Part shown: positions 29,501 through 36,355 of the stretch, one piece after another
Layout of the letters: every line of letters begins with the position of its first letter
How positions within the stretch are numbered: the first letter of the stretch is position 1
Source: Spirulina subsalsa PCC 9445
GTDB lineage: Bacteria > Cyanobacteriota > Cyanobacteriia > Cyanobacteriales > Spirulinaceae
Direction: 5' to 3'
NCBI RefSeq assembly: GCF_000314005.1
Contig: NZ_JH980292.1
Coordinates: forward strand, 507,410 to 571,409
Length of the DNA stretch: 64,000 nt
Program-made: the position numbers and the translations under genes
Notes under the pieces: model-generated
What the model saw: the letters and a program-made list of their open reading frames with translations, nothing else
What the model was told of the DNA's origin: nothing
Databases searched by the model: none

Positions 29501-30529
29501 CAGGGGGGAATTTTAGACGTTAATGCTCAGGATTTTGTGCGGGTTTTCAATAATGCTCGTTTAAGTTTTGATAGTAGTGGAACAGGAGATGCGGGTCAGT
29601 TAACGATTAGTACGCGGCAGTTTACTTTAGACACAGGAGGACAGGTTTCTGCAACAACTTCTGGCAGTGGTCAAGGGGGAATTTTAGGCGTTAATGCTCA
29701 GGATTTTGTTAAGATTACTGGAGCAGGAAGTCGTTTAAATTTAGCCAGTTTAGGGTCAGGAAATGCACGAGAGCTAAATATAAACACGGGAGATTTAACG
29801 GTTGAAAATCGGGGCGAAATTTCTATTAGTGGATTGGGGACAGGTCGGGCAGGAGATTTGAATATTAAAGCGCGCTCTATGTTTCTCAATCAACAAGGGA
29901 ATTTATTAGCGAGAACGATTTCTGGGGAAGGGGGAAATATCACCTTAGAAGTCGCTGAAAATCTGATTTTACGTTACAATAGTAATATTTTAACCGAGGC
30001 ATTAGGAACAGGAAATGGGGGGAATATTTTTATCACGGCTGGGGGATATGTTCTAGCTATTTTGTCTGAAAATAGCGATATTGCGGCGACGGCAATTGAG
30101 GGACGAGGGGGTAATATTTTCGTCCGAGCGTTAGGTATTTTTGGCTTTAGTAATCCGGGGCGATTGGTCCGAACACCACAGAGCGATTTAAGCGCCAGTT
30201 CTACTTTAGGAATTGATGGGATAACTGTGTTAGATGTAGAGCCATTTCAACCGGAGGAACAGCTACCGGGACAGCCTAATGATCCTCAAATTGGCACAGG
30301 ATGTCAAGTCCGACGGGATGGCACGACTCAAGATTTAACCCGTAGTCGTTTTAACATTACTGGAAGGGGAGGTTTAGCTCCCTCTCCGACTGATGCGTTA
30401 CCGGGTTTTATGCTTTCCCCGTCCTTTATCCGTCGAGATGTGGAGTCTGATGAGAGTCAGGGTTTATCGGAGTTATCGACTCTTCAATTATTATGGCAGT
30501 GTCAGATTAAGAATTCTAGGATAGAATAA
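26585..30529 (+). CDS. Two-partner-secretion exoprotein (TpsA, filamentous haemagglutinin type)
   Basis: A 1314-residue predicted secreted protein. It has a signal peptide (about 1-27, ending LQAQ), then the TPS domain (about 30-270) with INGQLAEQIDGGAIRGVNLF, the LLNPNGIFFGPNAQLD motif and ATTAHRLFFGDG. A long region of glycine/asparagine-rich beta-helix repeats (for example GNAGNLVINSQNF) follows. The ATG at 26585 is preferred over 26504 because it starts the signal peptide directly. A matching TpsB is encoded at 39137-40840. The C-terminal region has a cysteine pair (about TGCQVRRDGTTQD and LWQCQIKNS), common in cyanobacterial members. Adhesin or surface function is inferred. Confidence 0.9.
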   Translation: MSSLKPLISLGASLCFLTLTPKPLQAQIIPDTTLGSENTTLTPQTPINGQLAEQIDGGAIRGVNLFHSFLEFNINDGQRVYFHNPTGITNIFSRVTGSHPSNILGTLGVDGNANLFLLNPNGIFFGPNAQLDINGSFLATTAHRLFFGDGLEFSATNPQPAPLLTVNLQPGLQYGDNPQGIITSRGILSVGENLTLAAPQLDIQGQLYAGQDLTLKALDTLKIRDTLTHPFIAVAEGKLTLQGDEKLDIFALNHPDSGLFSGQDMILRSANPVLGDAHYWSGGSFRVENLEQTPGDLHSPNDPIVYSLGDVLINEYTGTSLHILAGGRVNIANITITGPDATGNTINPITTPNLSTVTLSDGTTVQIDGTNRATVDIRAGMDTQFIGLPGIIGANFTTINGFAFPTVTNAEINIGNITINVPDSLVLLTNYYQTNPNLQGDITLLNGGVIKTSSTVGNGGDVFINSRNNINLNGLIDTASTVGNAGTVHAVAKNLLHVTQSINTNSTNGNGGLINLEGTELNISNSLNSSSLQGNGGHINLKSQGNLWVQGAISTASQAGRSGDVNIRANNNLTVNRNIQSSSTGLNSGNITLEAILGNITLNNALVNSNTFGAGQAGNLTVKAGQDVILNNQAELLAGTRSSGRGAVLNLDAQNLRIVNGSGLYSNTNNSGHAGTILLNIANTIDLDRGFIFVNTVGGTGNAGNLVINSQNFSAKNGSLVSAFSQGSGRGGDIVINASNSLQLTGNNGSSTGLFLGATNSGNAGNLSVSTPRLTLEEGASIYASTSGLGQAGNVTINASGFLRVIGTSPDGLLRSSLYADTFGGGNAGNFTIQSPLIEILNGGQISASTISQGNAGLLNVNGQNLTVAGQSNNGLASRLLFESQQAGNAGQLNINVSNVQVKDSGTISAITTNTGDGGRLTVNTDNFQVLNNGSVRFDSSGTRDAGQLAISTRQFTLDTGGQVSATTSGSGQGGILDVNAQDFVRVFNNARLSFDSSGTGDAGQLTISTRQFTLDTGGQVSATTSGSGQGGILGVNAQDFVKITGAGSRLNLASLGSGNARELNINTGDLTVENRGEISISGLGTGRAGDLNIKARSMFLNQQGNLLARTISGEGGNITLEVAENLILRYNSNILTEALGTGNGGNIFITAGGYVLAILSENSDIAATAIEGRGGNIFVRALGIFGFSNPGRLVRTPQSDLSASSTLGIDGITVLDVEPFQPEEQLPGQPNDPQIGTGCQVRRDGTTQDLTRSRFNITGRGGLAPSPTDALPGFMLSPSFIRRDVESDESQGLSELSTLQLLWQCQIKNSRIE
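29399..29709 (+). repeat. Tandem 171-bp repeat inside the TpsA gene
   Basis: A roughly 140-bp block at 29399-29538 recurs at 29570-29709 with a few mismatches. The period is 171 bp (57 codons), so the frame is kept. It encodes QFTLDTGGQVSATTSGSGQG twice, a recent expansion of beta-helix turns. Confidence 0.9.
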
Positions 30530-30571
30530 ATTTCTACTTATTTACGATGTGGAGTTAAAGAAAATTACACA

Positions 30572-30904
30572 ATGGAAAAGCTAGAAAAATATCGCAAGAT
30601 TATTCAAGATTTACTCACCGAATATGCTGAGAAAGGAGGTGATGAGTATGTAGAAGCTTAACTATTATTTGATACAGAACGAGATCGTTATCAGATGATT
30701 TATGTGGGTTGGTATCAAAAAAGAAGGATATTCGGCCCTGTGTTATATTTTAATATCAAAGGGGGAAAAATTTGGATTGAGTGGAATGGAACAGAAGATG
30801 AGATTGGCGAAATTTTAGCCGATAAAGGTATCCCAAAACAGGATATTGTGGTAGGGTTTCATGACCCATTTATGCGCCAATACACCGATTATGCTACGGG
30901 CTAA
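30572..30904 (+). pseudogene. xisI: xisI-like gene interrupted by one stop codon
   Basis: The frame encodes a full XisI (fdxN excision controlling factor) family protein of about 110 residues: MEKLEKYRKIIQDLL, then LLFDTERDRYQMIYVGW, WIEWNGTEDEIGEILADKGI and IVVGFHDPFMRQYT. Codon 30 is TAA (30659-30661), where homologues have a residue such as Gln, so a single C-to-T change could have broken it. The frame is otherwise intact on both sides. No xisH partner is visible nearby. It may be a recent pseudogene, or start internally at 30695 as a 69-residue product. Confidence 0.75.
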
Positions 30905-31005
30905 TAGTGATAGAGAGAGTAGTTCAGAATTAAAAAATGATGCGTCGGGATTACAGTGATTCTTTCTGACGCACCTCGCATGAGTTTCTAGTTTATTGGG
31001 AAATG

Positions 31006-32457
31006 CTATTGAACCCGTTTTTTTAGTTTTGTTCCGAGGAAACCCACTGTAATTAAACCTAAAAGAACAGTCGGTTCAGGTGCTTTTTCGCTGTCATTTT
31101 CTACCGGTACCGGAGGTAAGAGAAGTTTAGGTAAGTCTACATAGTCTGGTAAACCTTTTAAATCCTCAATCATCCGTATTTTAAAACTGCCAATTTCTGA
31201 ATCTAAACCTAATTGTAAAGAGAAAGGTCGAGATGTATTGGCTAAGTCAATCACTCCAACGGCTGTAAAGGTACTAATCGGTTGCCCGAAGAGTTCAACA
31301 AAATCTACTCGATCTCCGGGTTTTAAGCTATTCAGTGTAACGACTTCAGTTTGACCGTTGATATTGGGGACAATAATGCTAAACGTATCTTCGGCAGCAA
31401 TTCCACAAGGAAAGTCCAAAATTTGTTTAAATTGTGTTCCCCCAATGGTTGTAAATTCAAAGCCTGTATAAGCTGGGGGATCATACCATTGATGGGATAA
31501 AACATCGTAGAAAATTTTCCAACTGCCATCAATTTCATCCGGTGCTAAGGCTTTAAGTTCCCCTAATGTAACGGCACATCCATCATCAATAATGGGGTCA
31601 GGTTCGGGAGGAGGTGGGTTAAAAGAACCGAGGAGAGCCATTCCATCATTGAGACATTCTTTTAAGAGAGTAGCGATAAAATTCCCCGTCCATTCTAGGG
31701 GCTTTTGGAAGCTAAACCCCATAATATTACTGCCTAGTTCAAAAAAGAAACTCGGATCAAATCCTGCTTCTTCAAGTTCTTGTTGACTGCGCAAGGTGAC
31801 ATCTCCGATTCTTTCTCCACTGCCAATCACATTAGGCATCAAACCTTGACTGGTATAAGGATCAAAGTAAGGATCGTTCCAGCGTAAATCTCCCATCCAA
31901 GTATCAAGATTTCCTAAGTTACCTCGTTCTTTAGCATAGGCATTATAGCTGCCTAAATTCCAGAAACCTGCGTTATATCTTCCGACATGATATCCGGTAA
32001 CATTGGCATAAACTCCCACATCAACGAGGGAATCATTATAAGGTGTGAAACGAACACCATACATTAAACCAGAGTCAAAAGCCGCTTGATAGTTTCCGGT
32101 GCCAGAGAAGTCAAAGAATAAGTCACCGGACGCAATGCTGTTGTTGCGAACAGGGAAACAAGTACCGTTATTTAAACAGAGTCGTTCTCCGGTAACGTTA
32201 CCTTCTAAGGGGGTGTTTGTGTTGAGTGCAACCCAAATTAAACCTGTTTCGGAATCTTCTTTAATGGCCATGCCATAGTCTTCATAAATTGTTCCCCCAA
32301 CTTGAACGTTACCATTGACTGTTCCATAACTATCATAGCTGGGGTCAATGGTATAAAACCAACCGTTGTGAAGGGTTGCAGCGAGACTGCTGGAGGCAGC
32401 ACTGAGGGTTAAACCGAGGGTGGTGGTAGCGACACCCATCCAATGTTTTGTTTTCAT
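31006..32457 (-). CDS. PEP-CTERM surface protein (exosortase substrate, XDD3-like)
   Basis: A 483-residue secreted protein. The signal peptide is about 1-27 (ends SSSLAA), the body is rich in aromatic and acidic residues (GWFYTIDPSYDSYGTVNGN), and the PEP-CTERM tail at about 461-483 comprises APEPTVLLGLITVGFLG followed by KLKKR. The tail is recognised by an exosortase that moves the protein to the outer surface. The resemblance to the cyanobacterial XDD3 subgroup is from memory of its N-terminal pattern and is less certain. Only one tail is present and no exosortase gene is nearby. Confidence 0.82.
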   Translation of the reverse strand: MKTKHWMGVATTTLGLTLSAASSSLAATLHNGWFYTIDPSYDSYGTVNGNVQVGGTIYEDYGMAIKEDSETGLIWVALNTNTPLEGNVTGERLCLNNGTCFPVRNNSIASGDLFFDFSGTGNYQAAFDSGLMYGVRFTPYNDSLVDVGVYANVTGYHVGRYNAGFWNLGSYNAYAKERGNLGNLDTWMGDLRWNDPYFDPYTSQGLMPNVIGSGERIGDVTLRSQQELEEAGFDPSFFFELGSNIMGFSFQKPLEWTGNFIATLLKECLNDGMALLGSFNPPPPEPDPIIDDGCAVTLGELKALAPDEIDGSWKIFYDVLSHQWYDPPAYTGFEFTTIGGTQFKQILDFPCGIAAEDTFSIIVPNINGQTEVVTLNSLKPGDRVDFVELFGQPISTFTAVGVIDLANTSRPFSLQLGLDSEIGSFKIRMIEDLKGLPDYVDLPKLLLPPVPVENDSEKAPEPTVLLGLITVGFLGTKLKKRVQ

Positions 32458-32866
32458 AATCCTGACCTAGAGTAGATGAACAAATAGGATTGTCTTCTGT
32501 TGCGAAAATTCGCCAGAAATGGCGGATCGTTTTTCATGAATTATCTCTTGACAATCTTACTTCTATCACGAAAGTCTGGATTTTTGAGATGATTTACTGA
32601 ATCTTTAAGAAGGGGAAAATAAGTGTAAAAAACCCTACTTTTTATTTAAAAAAGAAACCAAAAGCCCCTAGTTCTCAAGGGAGTTCCCAAGAGAAGCTTA
32701 AGAAATCATTTCGAGTTTACCAAAGCTTTAAATTACAAAAATGTCTGTTTGATTCCTCCTCAGAGCAGCACGAAGAGAGCAAGGGGAGACGCTTCCTTGC
32801 TCTATGGGTGTCTCTGGTGCGATCGCCTGAATCCGATGCAACTCGTTATAAATCGTTACAATTCCC
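32458..32866. other. Non-coding interval upstream of the PEP-CTERM gene
   Basis: 409 bp including AT-rich sequence at 32560-32660 that probably holds the PEP-CTERM gene promoter, and one HIP1-related site near 32818. No gene or RNA is recognised. Confidence 0.5.
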
Positions 32867-33058
32867 CTAACTCTCCCGGATACAGCGCGACTGTTGAATC
32901 ACCCAGCCATCCATCACCGCGCACTGGAGACGGGTAAAAGCGCGCAAATCCTCTAAATCATATTGGGTCATTTGTATTAAAGTTCGTAACTTGGCTTCAG
33001 TTTCGAGGGTTAAATAGCCAGTCTTTAACACTTGTTGGGTCAAATCACGAATCAGCAT
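32867..33058 (-). CDS. Small conserved cyanobacterial hypothetical protein
   Basis: A 63-residue soluble protein starting MLIRDLTQQVLKTGYLTL and ending QQSRCIRES, mostly helical. I take the ATG at 33058 because homologues of this type start with this helix; the in-frame upstream extension to 33172 has no such pattern. It is divergent from the CHAT-CHASE2 gene. Function unknown. Confidence 0.6.
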   Translation of the reverse strand: MLIRDLTQQVLKTGYLTLETEAKLRTLIQMTQYDLEDLRAFTRLQCAVMDGWVIQQSRCIRES

Positions 33059-33272
33059 AATGGGAAACCAGTTAGTTGATTTTACTGATCTCTCTGGCAA
33101 GATGACCCCATTTGATGCAAAATTTATCCCCCATCGGGAAAAATTCCCCCACTTTGTGAAGTTTTGTCGCAAATTCCCCCAGGCTGCATTATTTCCCCAG
33201 TTTTGCCCAGAGATATCAATATAATCAAAGGATTCTACTCAAACCAGAATCCTGATAAGCGGTATTAGAAGG

Positions 33273-35621
33273 ATGGAAAAAGTTGTTATTCTGGAACTGG
33301 ACGGAAGCTTAGAAACCGGGTGTCGCGTCACCTTGGAAATTAGCTCATCAGGGATGGCCAGCGTACTCAAGCGCAAGGGAAACCTCCCCCCGAATCTGGC
33401 CTTAGCCGAGCAGTTACAACACCATTGGTTAGAACGCTATCGTCCTTTAGGGGCTCCCTATCGTCGTTCTCAGAACGCTCCCGAAATTTGGGAAGAGATT
33501 CTCTTTCGGATTAAACCCAAACAGATAGTACAACAAGCCCTGATTGAGCAGAGAATCGCTGAATGTCAGGAGTCAGGTCAGCAATTGTGCGATCGCCTGA
33601 ATCAATGGTTAGACTCCCCCGACTTTCGGCCCCTCGACAAAACCCTCCGTCAGCAGCTTTCCCCCCAAGACACCATCCGCTTTCTCGTCCGCACCCAAAA
33701 CCTACCCCTGCAAAAACTCCCCTGGACCCAGTGGGAACTCCTCCAACAATACCCCAACGCCGAACCCGCCTTAAGTCCCCTCGAATCCACCTCCCACCCC
33801 TCCCACTATTCCCCCTTCCGCAACGGCCGCGTGAAAATCCTCGCCATCCTCGGCCACGACGACGGATTAAACCTCGCCAAAGACCGACGTTTAATTGAAA
33901 ATCTCCCCCAAGTAGACCCCCACTTTCTCATTAAACCCGACCGCGCCACCGTCATTGAATGCCTACAAGATCAACCTTGGGACATTCTCTTTTTTGCCGG
34001 ACACAGTGAAACCGAAAACGACCAAGGCCGTCTTTACCTCAACCCCAACGAAAGCATCACCCTTGATGAACTGTGGTTCACCCTGAAAAAAGCCGTCGAA
34101 CAAGGTCTACAACTAGCCATTTTCAACTCCTGCGACGGTTTAGGACTCTCCCAGCGTCTAGACGACCTCAACATCCCCCAAATGATTGTCATGCGCGAAT
34201 TAGTCCCCGACCAAGTAGCGCAAAAATTCCTCACCTACTTTCTCAAAAGCTTTGCCACCGGAAAACCCCTTTATTTAGCCGTCAGAGAGGCCAGAGAACG
34301 GCTACACGATGAATTAGAACCCTACTTTCCCTGTGCAAGTTGGTTGCCTGTCATTTGCCAAAATCCCGTCATTCTTCCCCCCAGTTGGGAGTCCCTTTGT
34401 GAACTCGCCGATTCCCCTCTCCCAGACCCTCCCCCTCCCCCGCCAAAACGTCCCCCGTGGCGACAATTCATCCTCACCAGTTTATTAGTTACTGCTTGTA
34501 TTATTGGTCTGCGAGAAGTGGGGGTATTTCAGCCAGCCGAATTGAACGCTTTTGATCATCTCATGAGGTTACGACCAGACACCCAAGGAGCCGATAATCG
34601 AATTTTAGTCATTACCATTGGAGAAGAGGATTTACAGTATCAAGATGAGCAAGGATGGGAGCGGAGAGATTCCTTATCTTTTGAAGCATTAGACCTGTTA
34701 TGGCAAAATCTCAAGCCTCATGAACCGCGAGTATTAGGCATTGGGATTATGATGCCTAAAAACTTAGAAAATCATCCTGAATTAATGCTTGAAGAAAGGG
34801 TTTTTCTGGGATGTCAAATTGCATCACAGGATTTGCCCAGTCTGGGCGCTCCTGATGATTTTCCTAAAGAAAGATTAGGATTTACCCAAGCCCCAGAAGA
34901 TCCTAGGGGTTTCATCCGTCGCCAAACTCTAGTCCGTCGGGCTGATTCAAACTGTCCCACTCGGCGTTCTTTTGCCTTACGAATTGCTAATCGTTATTGG
35001 CAGCAACAAGGGCAACCTGTTTTAGAAGAAATGGAGGATATTGAGGAGCATTTTCAACCTTTGCTTGAAACCAACACAGGAGGATATAGACTCTCAAAAA
35101 GTCAAGCTGGAGGCGCGCAAATTTTACTCAATTATCGTTCTCAGTCTCCTAAACAGATTCCGTTAAGATTTATGCTACAAGGTCTTTCTAATGCAGAGAT
35201 GCGTAACTTAGTGCGCGATCGCATTATTCTCATCGGCAGAGATGAACATAGTGAGGGAGCGGCTTATACCCCTTATAAATCCGATAGAAAAGAGGCTGGA
35301 ATTGTTATTCAAGCCCAGATGATTAGTCAAATTTTAGATCAATCTCGCCTTTATACCTTACCTCAGCCATTAGAACATCTTTGGATCTTAAGTTGGTCGG
35401 TAACTAGCCTAATCATCATTCAATTATGTCGTAAACCACGCCTGTTAATCTTTGGTGTTAGCAGTACCCTAGGAGTCCTATTTTTTCTGTGCTACATAAG
35501 CTTTAATCAAAATTGGTGGCTGCCTTTAATTCCTTCGGCTTTAGGGATAATTGTAACCAGTCCGGTAATCATTTATCTTGACCAGAAATCAAACACCATC
35601 AAGGTTAACCCGTTTAATTAA
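33273..35621 (+). CDS. CHAT protease-like and CHASE2 domain membrane protein
   Basis: A 782-residue protein. The N-terminal CHAT domain (about 180-370) keeps the caspase-like dyad: His244 in FFAGHSE and Cys287 in FNSCDG. A proline-rich linker (about 380-395) and a membrane helix (about 397-414) precede an extracytoplasmic CHASE2 sensor domain (about 424-690), and three final helices lie at about 703-768. A CHASE2 sensor coupled to a cytoplasmic CHAT domain is a recurring cyanobacterial design. It is followed by a DUF928 protein gene whose start is 17 bp after its stop. Substrate and signal unknown. Confidence 0.85.
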   Translation: MEKVVILELDGSLETGCRVTLEISSSGMASVLKRKGNLPPNLALAEQLQHHWLERYRPLGAPYRRSQNAPEIWEEILFRIKPKQIVQQALIEQRIAECQESGQQLCDRLNQWLDSPDFRPLDKTLRQQLSPQDTIRFLVRTQNLPLQKLPWTQWELLQQYPNAEPALSPLESTSHPSHYSPFRNGRVKILAILGHDDGLNLAKDRRLIENLPQVDPHFLIKPDRATVIECLQDQPWDILFFAGHSETENDQGRLYLNPNESITLDELWFTLKKAVEQGLQLAIFNSCDGLGLSQRLDDLNIPQMIVMRELVPDQVAQKFLTYFLKSFATGKPLYLAVREARERLHDELEPYFPCASWLPVICQNPVILPPSWESLCELADSPLPDPPPPPPKRPPWRQFILTSLLVTACIIGLREVGVFQPAELNAFDHLMRLRPDTQGADNRILVITIGEEDLQYQDEQGWERRDSLSFEALDLLWQNLKPHEPRVLGIGIMMPKNLENHPELMLEERVFLGCQIASQDLPSLGAPDDFPKERLGFTQAPEDPRGFIRRQTLVRRADSNCPTRRSFALRIANRYWQQQGQPVLEEMEDIEEHFQPLLETNTGGYRLSKSQAGGAQILLNYRSQSPKQIPLRFMLQGLSNAEMRNLVRDRIILIGRDEHSEGAAYTPYKSDRKEAGIVIQAQMISQILDQSRLYTLPQPLEHLWILSWSVTSLIIIQLCRKPRLLIFGVSSTLGVLFFLCYISFNQNWWLPLIPSALGIIVTSPVIIYLDQKSNTIKVNPFN

Positions 35622-35637
35622 TTGGAGAGTAAAAAAC

Positions 35638-36348
35638 ATGAATTCACTCATTAAACTTCCTAAATTATTGCAAATTATCCTCCTGATGTTTGGCTTTTGG
35701 AGTTATAGCTTTTCCCTGCCCAGTCAAACCCAGAGTACAAACAATTCGCCTTTAGATAGTTTAAGATTAACACAAAGAAATAGAGAAGATGAGGAAATAC
35801 ATGGGGAAATAGAGACTGGTAGACGTCCGGGTTGTCCTCAACTGACTCATCCTCTAACCCCCATTGTCATTCATCAAGAGCAACCCGGCAATAGAATTTT
35901 ACGTTTTGGTAGAACCACCCAAGAACATCCCACAATTTGGGTTTATATTCCCTATGATACAGCTATGTTAGGTCGAGTCATTTTTGATCTGCGAGATCGG
36001 GATCAAAAATTACTTTATGAATTTAATGTACCGGTTCGTAATACTCCCGGATTTATTCAAATTCCACTCAACAAAGATTATCCATTAGAAATTGATCAAT
36101 TCTATCAATGGCACTTAAGTATAGATATGTACTGTTCCGAAAATGCCCCTGCTCAATTTGACTCCACATCAGCATGGATTCGTCGCGTCTCTAACTCTAG
36201 CTCAGAAGAATTGATTTATGATCGTCTCACAGAGCTTAACAATTTAGACCCGAATCAACAACAAAGTGCGTTACAGTCTTTACTCAGAGAATTAGGATTA
36301 GACTCCTTGCAAAATGAACCGATGAGTCATTGCTGTAAACCAGAATAG
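35638..36348 (+). CDS. DUF928 family secreted protein
   Basis: A 236-residue protein with a signal sequence (about 1-30, ending FSLPSQ) and the DUF928 region, recognised by GCPQLTHPLTPIVI, TIWVYIPY and FYQWHLSIDMYCS. ATG 35638 is chosen because it follows a GGAGAG ribosome-binding site and opens the signal peptide; the in-frame ATG at 35578 lies inside the upstream gene. DUF928 proteins are frequent neighbours of CHAT and CHASE2 proteins in cyanobacteria. Role unknown. Confidence 0.85.
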   Translation: MNSLIKLPKLLQIILLMFGFWSYSFSLPSQTQSTNNSPLDSLRLTQRNREDEEIHGEIETGRRPGCPQLTHPLTPIVIHQEQPGNRILRFGRTTQEHPTIWVYIPYDTAMLGRVIFDLRDRDQKLLYEFNVPVRNTPGFIQIPLNKDYPLEIDQFYQWHLSIDMYCSENAPAQFDSTSAWIRRVSNSSSEELIYDRLTELNNLDPNQQQSALQSLLRELGLDSLQNEPMSHCCKPE

Positions 36349-36355
36349 CTCAAAA

